Notes: generated from the sequence alone by a model not told the origin. A DNA stretch of 64,000 nucleotides from Bacteroidota bacterium (GCA_018268055.1 JAFDXF010000076.1:1-64000); one strand, 5' to 3'. Numbered from the stretch's first letter, positions 15,900 to 25,565 are shown. Numbers and translations: made by a program.

Positions 15900-18491
15900 T
15901 TAGAATCTGATTGTTACACTGGCAAAATAGTTCAAGCCATAAGCATAATAATACTTTGCCGGAAACTTATCAACTTTTACAGGGTCTGTAGATGCTGCTT
16001 GTGCATCATAACGCAATTGTTCAAATCCGCCGGTGATGATGCCTGTATTATTTAAAAGATTATTGACACCCACATTAAATACTAAGTAAGTGGATTTCTT
16101 ATTGATGTTCCAATATTTAGGCAGCTTCCAAGAATAACCTCCAAAGAAGTCAACGGTATAATTTGCATCAAACTTAGTTTGATCAAAAATTTTATTGTAA
16201 GCCGCACTACCCGGAGCTGAATATTGCAATGCACTCCATGTTCTGCGCAATGGGTTGAAACTTAAATAAGATTGATCAAAATAATTTCCGGTCAATGATA
16301 CAAACCAAAATTTTGGTGAGCGATAGCTGGCACCAAGGCTGTATGCTTCCATTGGCGTAGAAGGCACTCTGAAGTTTTGAGCATAAATAATTTCTTTACC
16401 CAATATAGAAGAACTGTTATCAACAGTGATGGTTGCATTTTGTTTACTGTCATAATAATAACGGCCCACTGCTGCTGCTGCATTAATTGTAATCGTAGAA
16501 GTTACTCTTGCTTCTACACCAAACTCGCCACCGAATTGCAATTTATTTATACCGTTGATTGCATAGTTTACTAAGTTTTGGTATGCATCATGATAGAATG
16601 TCATCACGTCCATACCATCTAAAAATCTTGTATAGAAACCACCTAATCTTATTTTCAGTTTTGGCGCATTCATAATATAACCTGCTTCTGCTGTTTGAAT
16701 GGTTTCACTTGTTACATTATCCTGCTGATCGTTTCTGGTGCGTGGAGAGATATAAACATTTTCAAAATATGGTGCTCTCGTTTGATAAGATCCATTTGCA
16801 TAAATATAATTTCTTCCATTGATTTTATAGGTAACACCTGCTTTTCCTGCATAGTTCAAAAAGTCATTTACAACACCTTTACCCAATGAGTTGGTTGGAA
16901 ATAAACCATTGCGCACATTACCTTCTCTGTAAAATTTTGTTTGAGAAATTGTTCCTGCTAAAAAGAAATCAACTTTGTTGAACTTAAATGCACCCTGAGC
17001 CCAAGCTGCAGCTTTAGAGATATTGATATTATAATCGTATCCAAATTTATCACCTACGGCAAGTAAGCGGCTTGGATGATCCATGTCATATTGATTTGCT
17101 ACGTTGTTTACCGGAAAATCTCTTTCAGCAAACTGATTTAAGTTCACATAAAAATCACCACCCAATAAGTCATCTACTTTTTTGTAGTAATGATTTCTTT
17201 GCATTTGATAAGATGCACCACCGGTGAAGTCAACGTGATTGCCAAATTTTGTATTGATTACAGAATTAACATTGAAACGTTGGGTATTTACGATTCTGTT
17301 TTCTATAATATATCTTGAAAGATGACCGGTTACATTATTTCCGGCAATACCATTTGCATTATTAATGGTAGCAACGCTGGATCTGTTTACATCATACAAT
17401 CTTTGCCAATTAATTTGACGATAGTTGATGTCTGATTTCATCAAATCGTAAAGCATTTGCCCTTGTGTTGCATCTGTAGTGCTTGCCCATGTAGAAGTAT
17501 AGCTGGGTAAGTAGCGATAATAATCAGGCCTTGGATCGGCAGCATTGTACCAATCTAATGCTGTTACACTTCTATCGCCTATTGAATATGTAGCAGCTGT
17601 TGTTACTGATGTTTTATTGTTGATACGATATTCATGTGTAAGAATTGCTACCGGCTGATTTGTTCTGCCGACGCTTGCATTTCTTTTCTTACCACTTTGA
17701 TAACCCCAGTTTGGATTATAATAATTAGTACCCGCTAAGTCAATCATCTCTTGCACTGCTGCACCCTGACGGCCATTTTCGGTAGGTGCGCCAAATACTA
17801 CCAATGACAGTAATTGGTTTTGTTTGATTCTTTTATCTACCCCTACAAAATAACCCCATCCATTATAGAAAGTACCGGGTACATATCCTTCATCAGACCA
17901 ACGGCGGCTACCACTTACAGTGAATGCCCAACCTTTTTTGCTGATACCCGTAGAATGTGTAATCATAATACGATTATCATAACTTCTGTTTGATGCGGCA
18001 TAACTGAAACTGGTCTGTGCTCTTTGTTTGCTGGCACGACTGTCAATATTTGTGTTGACACCTATATCGCCATAAGTAAAAGTATTGTTGCGCAATCCCC
18101 AGGAAACATCTTTGTTACGCATTACGTCATTTAATCCACCCCACAATCCGAAAGGAGTAAATCCATTGTCCAAATTGTCCATGGGTGCGCCATTCATATA
18201 TGTGCTGAACAGATCATTGTCATATCCACGAATTTTAAACCGTACTGCACTGAAGTTAAAAGATGCAGCCGAATAAAATGGGTCTCTTCCGGCACTAAGG
18301 AGCGAAGAAACATTTTGACTTCCTCCATCACCCAAATCATTATCGTCCAGAGAAACGGTAGGTATATTTTCCAGCATACTTTCTTTAATATCCTGAATAA
18401 TAGCAGTGTCTCTTTTAGCAGTAGTGTCCACCTGTGCTGATGCAAAAAGCCCGACACACAAAAAGAGCAGTAATAATCTGATTTTTAACAT
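15900..18491 (-). CDS. TonB-dependent outer-membrane receptor
   Basis: An 863-aa receptor that would import a substrate across the outer membrane using TonB energy. A signal peptide (1-20, ending ASAQ) is followed directly by a plug domain (about 40-150, with VRFKIRGYDNDLFSTYMNG near 83-101). The rest is a long beta-barrel ending in ASVTIRF, with the C-terminal phenylalanine typical of barrels. It lacks the N-terminal carboxypeptidase-regulatory domain seen in many SusC proteins. It heads a four-gene minus-strand run and is divergent from a secreted nuclease, so nucleic-acid fragments or phosphate are possible cargo (inference). Confidence 0.9.
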   Translation of the reverse strand: MLKIRLLLLFLCVGLFASAQVDTTAKRDTAIIQDIKESMLENIPTVSLDDNDLGDGGSQNVSSLLSAGRDPFYSAASFNFSAVRFKIRGYDNDLFSTYMNGAPMDNLDNGFTPFGLWGGLNDVMRNKDVSWGLRNNTFTYGDIGVNTNIDSRASKQRAQTSFSYAASNRSYDNRIMITHSTGISKKGWAFTVSGSRRWSDEGYVPGTFYNGWGYFVGVDKRIKQNQLLSLVVFGAPTENGRQGAAVQEMIDLAGTNYYNPNWGYQSGKKRNASVGRTNQPVAILTHEYRINNKTSVTTAATYSIGDRSVTALDWYNAADPRPDYYRYLPSYTSTWASTTDATQGQMLYDLMKSDINYRQINWQRLYDVNRSSVATINNANGIAGNNVTGHLSRYIIENRIVNTQRFNVNSVINTKFGNHVDFTGGASYQMQRNHYYKKVDDLLGGDFYVNLNQFAERDFPVNNVANQYDMDHPSRLLAVGDKFGYDYNINISKAAAWAQGAFKFNKVDFFLAGTISQTKFYREGNVRNGLFPTNSLGKGVVNDFLNYAGKAGVTYKINGRNYIYANGSYQTRAPYFENVYISPRTRNDQQDNVTSETIQTAEAGYIMNAPKLKIRLGGFYTRFLDGMDVMTFYHDAYQNLVNYAINGINKLQFGGEFGVEARVTSTITINAAAAVGRYYYDSKQNATITVDNSSSILGKEIIYAQNFRVPSTPMEAYSLGASYRSPKFWFVSLTGNYFDQSYLSFNPLRRTWSALQYSAPGSAAYNKIFDQTKFDANYTVDFFGGYSWKLPKYWNINKKSTYLVFNVGVNNLLNNTGIITGGFEQLRYDAQAASTDPVKVDKFPAKYYYAYGLNYFASVTIRF

Positions 18492-18516
18492 AACATATAT
18501 TTTTTAAACAAGGCGG

Positions 18517-18524
18517 CAAAATTA
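18517..18524 (-). promoter_or_regulatory. -7 element of the receptor operon
   Basis: TAATTTTG on the minus strand matches TAnnTTTG exactly, 25 bases before the receptor ATG. Confidence 0.6.
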
Positions 18525-18621
18525 CTAAATTACTATGGTAAGCAAACAAAAAGTTAAACATCTGTTAGTCATATTTTGAGGCTGGCATCTTTTTAGGATA
18601 TAAAAGCGTCAAATCTTTCCT

Positions 18622-18629
18622 TAAGTTTG
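18622..18629 (+). promoter_or_regulatory. -7 element of the secreted nuclease gene
   Basis: TAAGTTTG matches TAnnTTTG, 21 bases before the ATG. With the element at 18517-18524 it makes the 159-bp gap a divergent promoter region that could be co-regulated. Confidence 0.6.
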
Positions 18630-18650
18630 CATTCCCCTTAAAATCTGTAT

Positions 18651-19709
18651 ATGAAAAAATACATCATTTTTGCCTTTTTTGCTCTTTTAGGTACTTCGGT
18701 AATCGGTCAGGTGAAGCAATATAAGACAGCCATCATAGGTTTTTACAATCTTGAGAACTTTTATGATACGGTGAACAACCCCATTGTGAATGACGAGGAG
18801 TTTTTGCCCCAAGGTGTGAGAAATTATAATACTGCAGTTTATTTTGACAAAGTCAATAAATTGGCAACAGTAATATCACAAATTGGCACAGATAAAAATC
18901 CTGATGGCCCCGCTATTTTAGGCGTAGCTGAGATTGAAAATGATACTGTATTAACAGACTTAGTAAAAAGTCCTTTGTTGGCAAAGAGAAATTACAAGTT
19001 TGTGCACTACGATTCTAAAGATATAAGAGGTGTGGATGTGGGCTTGTTGTATAACCCCAAATACTTTACGGTAGAAGCAAGCGACAAGTTGTTTGTACAA
19101 CTTCCGGGCGGTACAAAAGATGCTTATTTTACCAGAGATGTATTATGGGTAAAAGGTAAATTAGATGGCGAAACGATTTACTTGTATGTGAACCACTGGC
19201 CCAGCCGCTCGGGTGGCGAAAAGCGTAGCCAGCCTGCAAGAAATGCAGCAGCACAGGTTTGTAAAAACCATATAGACTCCATTCAAAAGATTGATCCTAA
19301 TGCCAAAATCATTTTAATGGGCGACTTGAATGATGACCCTGTAAGTGAGAGTGTAGCAGATGTGCTTAATGCAAAATCTAAAATCAATAATGTAGGCCCG
19401 GGTGGACTATATAATCCATGGGTTGATATGTATAAAAAAGGATTGGGAACACTTGCTTATCAGGATGCATGGGGACTTTTTGATCAGATTATTATTTCCT
19501 ATCCATGGTTGAATAAATTTCAGAATGGGTTCTTCTTTTATCAGCAACATATATTCAATAAAGAATTTATGGTGGAGAATAAAGGCAAATACAAAGGCTA
19601 TCCGATGCGTACATGGGATGGAAACACTTACCGCGGTGGCTACAGCGACCACTTCCCTACTTACCTTTTATTTTTAAAAGAAGTGAAACCTGAAAAAAAG
19701 GCGTTTTAA
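18651..19709 (+). CDS. Secreted endonuclease/exonuclease/phosphatase (DNase I-like) family protein
   Basis: A 352-aa exported enzyme with a signal peptide (1-20, ending VIGQ). It keeps the full metal-dependent phosphodiesterase set: N33 (FYNLENF), E94 (GVAEIEN), H182 (VNHWPSR), D225 and N227 (LMGDLNDDP), and D333-H334 (GYSDHFP). These support cleavage of a phosphodiester or phosphomonoester bond; DNA or RNA is likely but not proven by sequence. No sorting domain is visible, so it is probably periplasmic or freely secreted. It is divergent from the receptor/DUF5689 operon, which suggests a scavenging partnership. Confidence 0.9.
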   Translation: MKKYIIFAFFALLGTSVIGQVKQYKTAIIGFYNLENFYDTVNNPIVNDEEFLPQGVRNYNTAVYFDKVNKLATVISQIGTDKNPDGPAILGVAEIENDTVLTDLVKSPLLAKRNYKFVHYDSKDIRGVDVGLLYNPKYFTVEASDKLFVQLPGGTKDAYFTRDVLWVKGKLDGETIYLYVNHWPSRSGGEKRSQPARNAAAQVCKNHIDSIQKIDPNAKIILMGDLNDDPVSESVADVLNAKSKINNVGPGGLYNPWVDMYKKGLGTLAYQDAWGLFDQIIISYPWLNKFQNGFFFYQQHIFNKEFMVENKGKYKGYPMRTWDGNTYRGGYSDHFPTYLLFLKEVKPEKKAF

Positions 19710-19808
19710 TATAAAGAACTGAATATCAATTAATTATTATTTTTTTGTGAAATAATTTCATACCAAATTATTTATAGTATTACAGTTTAATAATTACGCT
19801 CAAAATCC

Positions 19809-19816
19809 TATCTTTG
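19809..19816 (+). promoter_or_regulatory. -7 element of the rpsF-rpsR-rplI operon
   Basis: TATCTTTG matches TAnnTTTG. The start codon is 123 bases further on, so this operon has a real leader, unlike many other genes here. Confidence 0.7.
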
Positions 19817-19901
19817 CAGCCCCAAATTTTGCCGGTAGCAGAATTCTTTTTCGGTGCAAGCTGAAAATGTCCAATGGGAACACAATTTTTTTTAACCATT
19901 T

Positions 19902-19922
19902 CCGAATGCTGTTTAGCATCGG
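19902..19922 (+). promoter_or_regulatory. Leader hairpin upstream of rpsF, possible S6:S18 autoregulatory site
   Basis: CCGAATGCT and AGCATCGG pair in an 8-bp stem with one bulged A and a GTTT loop, 17 bases before the rpsF ATG. A second stem lies upstream (19848-19854 with 19861-19867). A CCG-containing leader structure bound by the S6:S18 complex is known in several bacteria. The match here is by position and CCG content only. Confidence 0.5.
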
Positions 19923-19939
19923 GATAAAAACAACGTAAA

Positions 19940-20299
19940 ATGAACAATTACGAACTGATGGTGATTTTTACACCAATCCTCAGTGAAGATGAGTTCAAAT
20001 CTGCACAAAAAAAGTACACCAAATTGGTGACTGATGCAGGTGGCTCTGTAGTAGCTGAAAACCCTTGGGGACTTAAGTCTCTCGCTTATCCTATTCAAAA
20101 AAAGACAACAGGATTGTACTGGGTACTGGAGTACACTGCTGCTTCTGATTTCAATGAAAAATTGACGACACAGATGCTTCGTGATGAGTCTATCCTTCGT
20201 TCTCTGTGCACTAAACTGGATAAATACGCCGTCCAGTACAATGCGAAAAAAAGAAGTGGTGTAAAAAATAAAGAAACCGAAAAATCAGTGGAGGCTTAA
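19940..20299 (+). CDS. rpsF: 30S ribosomal protein S6
   Basis: The 119-aa S6 protein binds the central domain of 16S rRNA as a heterodimer with S18. It opens with [18 protein letters not shown] and contains the conserved [22 protein letters not shown] core, as in other bacteria. The C-terminal tail is lysine-rich. It is the first gene of a three-gene ribosomal operon, six bases before rpsR, and its leader carries a structured element. Confidence 0.96.
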   Translation: MNNYELMVIFTPILSEDEFKSAQKKYTKLVTDAGGSVVAENPWGLKSLAYPIQKKTTGLYWVLEYTAASDFNEKLTTQMLRDESILRSLCTKLDKYAVQYNAKKRSGVKNKETEKSVEA

Positions 20300-20304
20300 T
20301 CGTC

Positions 20305-20568
20305 ATGGCAAAAAATGAAATCAAGTACCTTACCGCTATAAAAAGCGATAATCGTGCAAAAAAATTCTGCCGTTTTAAAAAATATGGCATCCGTTACATC
20401 GATTATAAAGATGTTGAATTTTTGAAAAAGTTTTTGAATGAGCAAGGTAAATTATTGCCTCGCCGTCTTAGCGGAAACAGTTTGAAATATCAGCGTAAAG
20501 TATCTGATGCTATTAAGAAAGCACGTCAGATGGCTTTATTGCCTTATGTAACCGATCTTTTAAAATAG
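20305..20568 (+). CDS. rpsR: 30S ribosomal protein S18
   Basis: The 87-aa S18 protein partners S6 in the small-subunit platform. The conserved core runs from [18 protein letters not shown] to [24 protein letters not shown], with the usual basic C-terminal helix. The first cysteine of the zinc-type S18 variant is present once only (KKFCRF), so the zinc-free form is likely. It begins six bases after rpsF. Confidence 0.96.
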   Translation: MAKNEIKYLTAIKSDNRAKKFCRFKKYGIRYIDYKDVEFLKKFLNEQGKLLPRRLSGNSLKYQRKVSDAIKKARQMALLPYVTDLLK

Positions 20569-20653
20569 TATTCTTTAATCACACCCTCCCTAATCTGTCA
20601 AATACAGAGACAGCTGCAAAGCTGGGAAGCGGAAGGTGACAAATAGAAATAAA

Positions 20654-21100
20654 ATGGAAGTAATCTTAATACAGGATGTAGATCATCTTGGCGCTACAAA
20701 CGAAGTAGTGAAAGTAAAAAATGGTTATGCACGCAACTTTTTGCTACCTCGCCATCTTGCTGTAGAAAATAATCCCAGCAATAAGGCACAGTTAGAAGAA
20801 AGAATGAAACAGGTGCGTAAGAAAGAAGAAAAAATGCTGGCAGAAATCAATAGTGTAATTGCTAAACTGAAAGAAGCTCCGCTTAAAATTGGTGCTAAAA
20901 CAGGAACCAGCGGAAAAATATTTGGCAGCGTTACCTCTTTACAAATCAGCCGTGCTATTCGCGAACAAAAAGGATACGATATCGATCGTCGCAAAATATC
21001 TATCGTTGATGAAGTGAAAGAATTGGGAACTTATAAAGCGAATATTGACTTCGGTAATGGCCACAATACTGAAGTAGATTTTGAGGTAGTAGCAGAATAA
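20654..21100 (+). CDS. rplI: 50S ribosomal protein L9
   Basis: The 148-aa L9 protein has an N-terminal RNA-binding domain (MEVILIQDVDHLGATNEVV, VKNGYARNFLLPRHLAV), a long charged central helix (about 45-77) and a C-terminal domain. It sits at the base of the L1 stalk. The ATG at 20654 gives the canonical start; an upstream in-frame ATG at 20636 would add six residues. It lies 85 bases after rpsR and is followed by a strong terminator. Confidence 0.96.
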   Translation: MEVILIQDVDHLGATNEVVKVKNGYARNFLLPRHLAVENNPSNKAQLEERMKQVRKKEEKMLAEINSVIAKLKEAPLKIGAKTGTSGKIFGSVTSLQISRAIREQKGYDIDRRKISIVDEVKELGTYKANIDFGNGHNTEVDFEVVAE

Positions 21101-21120
21101 GAATATTCAATAATTTTGAA

Positions 21121-21158
21121 AACAGGCTCCTTCTTTACGAAATGAGCCTGTTTTTTTT
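21121..21158 (+). terminator. Terminator of the ribosomal protein operon
   Basis: A 9-bp stem (AACAGGCTC and GAGCCTGTT) with a 14-base loop ends in eight Ts. Confidence 0.9.
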
Positions 21159-21364
21159 GTTTATTATAAATTTAAAATCAATGAGTTATCTTTTTTTATT
21201 CAGATTATGAAAAAAATGTTAGAAACTAATAAAAAAAGACTTTATTTTGCTACGATTTTGTGTTCTTTCAGTTTCACAAGTCCTGAACGTTTGGAAAACC
21301 ATAGAATGTTCATTGGTTACTGTTTACTGTTGGCACTTTTTATTTTTTAAAACATTTCAAAAAA

Positions 21365-21751
21365 ATGAACATTTACGCAGGAAATCTCAGCTGGAACCTG
21401 AAAGATCAGGACTTGCAAAACCTTTTTGCTTCACATGGTGAAGTAACATCAGCAAAAATCGTTAACGACAAATTCACTGGCCGTAGCAAAGGCTTCGGTT
21501 TTGTTGAAATGCCAAATGATGAACAAGCTCAGGCTGCTATCGCAGCTTTGAACGGCACTGAAGTTGACGGCCGTAGCATCGTAGTAAACGAAAGTCGTCC
21601 TAAACCGGAAGGCGAAAGAAGCGGCGGCGGCGGTTTCAAGAAAAGAAGCTTTGGCGGCGGCGGCGGTCACAGAGGTGGCGGCGGTGGCGGCTACAAAAAA
21701 GGTGGTGGCTATCGTGGAAACGATGGTGGCGGATATAACAATGATTATTAA
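21365..21751 (+). CDS. Glycine-rich RNA-binding protein with one RRM
   Basis: A 128-aa protein with one RNA-recognition motif (1-80): RNP2 is IYAGNL (3-8) and RNP1 is KGFGFVEM (about 42-49). The tail (about 86-128) is glycine-rich with scattered Arg, Lys, Tyr and His, coded by runs of GGC/GGT, which makes it locally GC-rich compared with its neighbours. Such proteins bind single-stranded RNA and are often cold-induced. An AT-rich gap of about 200 bases lies between the preceding terminator and the ATG and could contain a regulatory leader, but no defined structure was found. It is a single-gene transcript ending at a clear terminator. Confidence 0.92.
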   Translation: MNIYAGNLSWNLKDQDLQNLFASHGEVTSAKIVNDKFTGRSKGFGFVEMPNDEQAQAAIAALNGTEVDGRSIVVNESRPKPEGERSGGGGFKKRSFGGGGGHRGGGGGGYKKGGGYRGNDGGGYNNDY

Positions 21752-21775
21752 TTAATTTTTATAAACGACGCTTTA

Positions 21776-21809
21776 AAAGTCTGTCTCGCAAGAGGCGGAC
21801 TTTTTTTTT
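21776..21809 (+). terminator. Terminator of the RRM protein gene
   Basis: A 12-bp stem containing two G-T pairs (AAAGTCTGTCTC with GAGGCGGACTTT) and a GCAA loop leads into nine Ts. Confidence 0.88.
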
Positions 21810-21999
21810 ATACAAGAGATAAAAAATTTAAAACACTAAGTGACGAACGCCTTAAATAATATTCAACTATGTTCAAACAACATTTACCTATTTTCAACCT
21901 TATCTCTAAAAATTTCTGATCTGAAAAAGTCACCTTTATATTTTGTCATTTCCACACACCTTCTTCCTTTCTCCATAGCACTTGTTCTCCTTCATTCTT

Positions 22000-22007
22000 T
22001 ATCTTCG
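22000..22007 (+). promoter_or_regulatory. -7 element of guaA
   Basis: TATCTTCG, a one-base variant of TAnnTTTG, lies seven bases before the guaA ATG. Confidence 0.5.
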
Positions 22008-22014
22008 CACTCTA

Positions 22015-23556
22015 ATGACAGAAAAAATTCTCATCTTTGATTTTGGCTCCCAATACACACAGTTAATAGCTCGTGCAGTTAGAGAAGCCAATGTATATTG
22101 CGAAATAATTCCTTTTCACAAAGAAGTGGTTTTTGAACCCGGACTGAAAGGCATCATTCTCTCCGGATCGCCTTGCTCCGTAAACGAGGAAAATGCGCCG
22201 GATGTTAATGTACAAGAGTTTATTCAAAATGTGCCGGTACTCGGTATTTGCTACGGCGCACAACTTACAGCCAAACGCTTTGGTGGCCTCGTTGCAAAAA
22301 GCAATAAAAGAGAATATGGCCGAGCGATTTTGCAACGCAAAAAAGATGATGTTTTACTGAAAGATGTATCTACCGAAAGTCAGGTGTGGATGAGCCACAG
22401 CGATACGATAAAAGAACTGCCCAAAGGTTTTGAACTGCTTGCAGATACAGATAGTATTCCTGTTGCAGCGTTTAAAATGAATGAATCAATAGAATATATT
22501 CATCCATTGTACGGAGTGCAGTTTCACCCGGAAGTCTATCACTCCAAAGAAGGAAAAACTATTCTGTTTAATTTTTTAAAAAATATTTGTGGTTGCTCGC
22601 AAGATTGGACCCCTGCACATTTTATTACCGATACTGTTGCAGCTCTTAAACAACAAATCGGCAACCGCAAAGTGATCATGGCATTAAGTGGCGGTGTGGA
22701 TTCTACAGTAGCCGCTACATTGATTCATCAAGCAATCGGTGACAACCTTTATGGCATTTTTGTGGACAATGGTGTGCTGCGCAAAAATGAATTCCAATCG
22801 GTGCTGAGTATTTATAATAAACTTGGGCTAAACATAAAAGGCATTGACGCCAAAGAAAGGTTTTATACACAGCTCTCCGGAAAATCAGATCCTGAAACAA
22901 AAAGAAAAATTATTGGCAGCCTGTTCATTGATATTTTTCAGGAAGAAGCAAAAAAGATAGAAGGTGTAGAACTATTGGGGCAAGGCACTATTTACCCCGA
23001 TGTGATAGAAAGCGTTTCAGTACATGGGCCTTCTGTCACTATCAAATCACATCACAATGTAGGAGGGCTACCGGAGCACTTACATCTGGAACTAGTGGAG
23101 CCATTGCGAAATTTATTCAAAGATGAAGTAAGAAAAGTAGGAAGAGAATTAGGGATTCCTGCAGAGATGATTGACCGCCACCCATTTCCCGGCCCGGGGC
23201 TTGCCATTCGTATTTTAGGCGAGATAACACCGGAAAAAGTTCACTTGTGTCAAGAAGCAGATTACATCTATATTCAACATTTGAAAGATACCGGATTGTA
23301 TGCAACGGTTTGGCAGGCAGGAGCTATCTTATTACCTGTAAAAAGCGTGGGTGTGATGGGTGATGAACGAACTTATGAATATACCATAGCCTTACGTGCA
23401 GTTACCAGTGTAGATGGGATGACGGCTGATTGGGCGCATCTGCCTTATGATTTTCTGGCAGATATTTCCAACAGTATCATCAACAATGTTCGCGGCATCA
23501 ACAGAGTGGTGTATGATATAAGCAGTAAGCCGCCCGCAACGATTGAATGGGAATAG
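22015..23556 (+). CDS. guaA: GMP synthase (glutamine-hydrolysing)
   Basis: The 513-aa cytosolic enzyme converts XMP to GMP with glutamine and ATP. An N-terminal class I glutamine amidotransferase domain holds C79 ([10 protein letters not shown]) and the FHPEV histidine/glutamate pair near 176-180. The ATP-pyrophosphatase domain follows, with P-loop ALSGGVDST near 222-230. The dimerisation domain contains [15 protein letters not shown] and ends at [11 protein letters not shown] chose the ATG at 22015 ([13 protein letters not shown]), which matches the family and follows a -7 element; the frame is open a little further upstream. Confidence 0.96.
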   Translation: MTEKILIFDFGSQYTQLIARAVREANVYCEIIPFHKEVVFEPGLKGIILSGSPCSVNEENAPDVNVQEFIQNVPVLGICYGAQLTAKRFGGLVAKSNKREYGRAILQRKKDDVLLKDVSTESQVWMSHSDTIKELPKGFELLADTDSIPVAAFKMNESIEYIHPLYGVQFHPEVYHSKEGKTILFNFLKNICGCSQDWTPAHFITDTVAALKQQIGNRKVIMALSGGVDSTVAATLIHQAIGDNLYGIFVDNGVLRKNEFQSVLSIYNKLGLNIKGIDAKERFYTQLSGKSDPETKRKIIGSLFIDIFQEEAKKIEGVELLGQGTIYPDVIESVSVHGPSVTIKSHHNVGGLPEHLHLELVEPLRNLFKDEVRKVGRELGIPAEMIDRHPFPGPGLAIRILGEITPEKVHLCQEADYIYIQHLKDTGLYATVWQAGAILLPVKSVGVMGDERTYEYTIALRAVTSVDGMTADWAHLPYDFLADISNSIINNVRGINRVVYDISSKPPATIEWE

Positions 23557-23718
23557 TAAAGAATATGAATACTGATTTTAAATTGTGAATGGTGGACTGA
23601 TAATTGCAGATTTTTGTTTGCGAATTGTAGATGATTTCAACAACCAAAATTTGAGAATAAAATAAGTTCTTTATTAGCCTAAACTCTAAACCCTTTACCT
23701 TACGCCCTAATTTAAAAC
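23557..23718. repeat. Short-period intergenic tract
   Basis: The 162-bp gap contains degenerate words of 7-10 bases: GAAT/AATT/GAATG words in its first half, and CCTAAACTCTAAACCCTTTACC-like words near 23678-23705. No gene or clear terminator is visible. Confidence 0.5.
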
Positions 23719-24903
23719 ATGAAACATTTGAAAATAAATAGTATTCTTTTGATCTTCATTGCAACAATGTTTTGCGCTTCAAAGATTTCTGCTCAAGCAA
23801 CTGCAAGACATCGTGTAGCAGTATTCGCTCCATTATATTTGGACTCAGCCTATATCGGTGATAGCAGTTATCGATACGCTACTTATACTTTTCCTAAATT
23901 TATCAATCCCGGTCTCGAGTTTTACGAAGGCGTACAAAGAGCATTAGACTCACTCAGTATTGCCAAAATTTCATTAGACGTTTTTGTTTATGATAATCGT
24001 TCATCCACCGAAACTGTAGCGGCACAATTGAATCGGCCGGAAATGGACAGCACAGAACTCATTTTAGTTCATTGCACTGCGGCAGAAATAAGACAATACG
24101 CCGATTATGGTTTAAGAAAAAACATTCCGGTAATAAATGTAAATATGCCCAATGATGGTGGGGTAAGCGGCAATCCGTTTTATGTAATGCTCAACTCTAC
24201 ACTTCGTACACAGTGCGAAGGCATATATCAGTTTATGCAGAAATATTATTCTCAAAATAAAATCATAGTCTTTCGCAAAAAAGGTCAATTGGAAGACCGC
24301 ATTAAAGGGTATTTTGAGGATTATGGAAAAGGAGCTGCTTCTACTGCATTAAAATTAAAATATGTAGAGTTATCAGACAGTTTCTCAGTAGCACAGCTTG
24401 CAGCTCATTTAGATACTGCTGTAAACACTTTATGTGTGAGTGGCAGCTTGGATGAAAATTTTGGAAAACGATTAGTAAAACAATTGGCAAGCTTAAAAAA
24501 GAAATTTCCGGTATCTGTAATGGGTATGCCGACTTGGGATAATATTACCGATTTCTCTAAGTCGGATTACAAAGGAATAGAAATAATGTATGGTACGCCA
24601 TTCTATAATCCAAAAACAGACGCAACCAGTCAGAGCATCATTAATTATTTCAATGACCAGATGTATGCACGACCTACGGATATGGTGTTCAGAGGTTATG
24701 ATGCCGGATGGAAATTTGTTCAGCTGCTCAATGAATTTGGAAAAGACATTTCTTCTCATTTGGCAGATAAAAAGTATCAATTGTTTATTGATTATGATAT
24801 TCGGCCTATTTACAATAGCCGTTCAGCAATGCCTGATTATCTTGAAAATAAAAAGCTCTACTTTATCAAAAAGCAGGATGGAGTGATTAAAGAAGTAAAG
24901 TGA
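23719..24903 (+). CDS. Exported type 1 periplasmic-binding-protein-like protein
   Basis: A 394-aa protein with a signal peptide (about 1-25, ending KISAQ) and the fold pattern of leucine-binding-protein-like (type 1) periplasmic receptors. The N-terminal lobe starts RHRVAVFAPLYLDSAY. A second part contains KKNIPVINVNMPNDGG and QNKIIVFRKKG strands, and the C-terminal part has YKGIEIMYGTPFYNP. There is no neighbouring permease or LysM/peptidase domain, so it may be a sensor or carrier in the envelope rather than a transporter subunit. It is convergent with the kinase gene downstream. Confidence 0.75.
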   Translation: MKHLKINSILLIFIATMFCASKISAQATARHRVAVFAPLYLDSAYIGDSSYRYATYTFPKFINPGLEFYEGVQRALDSLSIAKISLDVFVYDNRSSTETVAAQLNRPEMDSTELILVHCTAAEIRQYADYGLRKNIPVINVNMPNDGGVSGNPFYVMLNSTLRTQCEGIYQFMQKYYSQNKIIVFRKKGQLEDRIKGYFEDYGKGAASTALKLKYVELSDSFSVAQLAAHLDTAVNTLCVSGSLDENFGKRLVKQLASLKKKFPVSVMGMPTWDNITDFSKSDYKGIEIMYGTPFYNPKTDATSQSIINYFNDQMYARPTDMVFRGYDAGWKFVQLLNEFGKDISSHLADKKYQLFIDYDIRPIYNSRSAMPDYLENKKLYFIKKQDGVIKEVK

Positions 24904-24923
24904 TAATGTAGTAAGAAAATTAG

Positions 24924-25565
24924 TTAGAACAGTCCATATAACTCTGCATCTACTTTGCGGATGATGTCGCCGAAGTCTTCTTCCTTTTCAGGGAAACGGT
25001 TTTTGTCCACGTCAATAATCAGTAGCTTACCTTCTTTGTATTCGCCAATCCATTTGGAATAATAATCATTGAGTTTTTTCAGATAATCTAAGCGAATGTT
25101 TTCTTCATACTCCCTTCCTCGCTTCTGAATATTACCCACCAAAGTAGGAACTGATGCATTGAGATAAATTAATAAATCAGGCGGCTGCACCAGCATCTTC
25201 AGTGTTTGAAAGAAATTAAAATAATTATCAAAATCACGTTTGGTCATCAGGCCCATCTCATGCAGATTGGGTGCAAAGATGTTGGCATCTTCATAAATGG
25301 TTCTATCCTGAATTACGGTTTCAGTTCCCTTCTGAATTTCCACCAATTGGCGTACACGACTATTTAAAAAATAAATTTGCAGATTGAAGCTCCAACGGTT
25401 CATATCTTCATAAAAATCGTTGAGGTAGGGATTGTGATCCACATCTTCGAAATTAGGTATCCACTTGTAATGTTTACTCAACATTTCAGTAAGTGTAGTT
25501 TTGCCGGCACCGATATTTCCGGCCACTGCGATGTGTTTTGGTTTTGCTTTTGCTGCTTTTGCCAT
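24924..25565 (-). CDS. Deoxynucleoside kinase
   Basis: A 213-aa member of the deoxynucleoside kinase family, which phosphorylates deoxynucleosides for DNA precursor salvage. It has the P-loop GNIGAGKTTL at 16-25, the substrate loop EDVDHNPYLNDFYED near 40-54 and the DRTIYEDANIFA motif near 87-98 containing the DR(S/T) residues. Substrate preference is not readable from this. I chose the ATG at 25565; it gives the normal N-terminus, while an earlier in-frame codon would add six residues. It follows trpS on the same strand with a gap of about 100 bases. Confidence 0.9.
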   Translation of the reverse strand: MAKAAKAKPKHIAVAGNIGAGKTTLTEMLSKHYKWIPNFEDVDHNPYLNDFYEDMNRWSFNLQIYFLNSRVRQLVEIQKGTETVIQDRTIYEDANIFAPNLHEMGLMTKRDFDNYFNFFQTLKMLVQPPDLLIYLNASVPTLVGNIQKRGREYEENIRLDYLKKLNDYYSKWIGEYKEGKLLIIDVDKNRFPEKEEDFGDIIRKVDAELYGLF

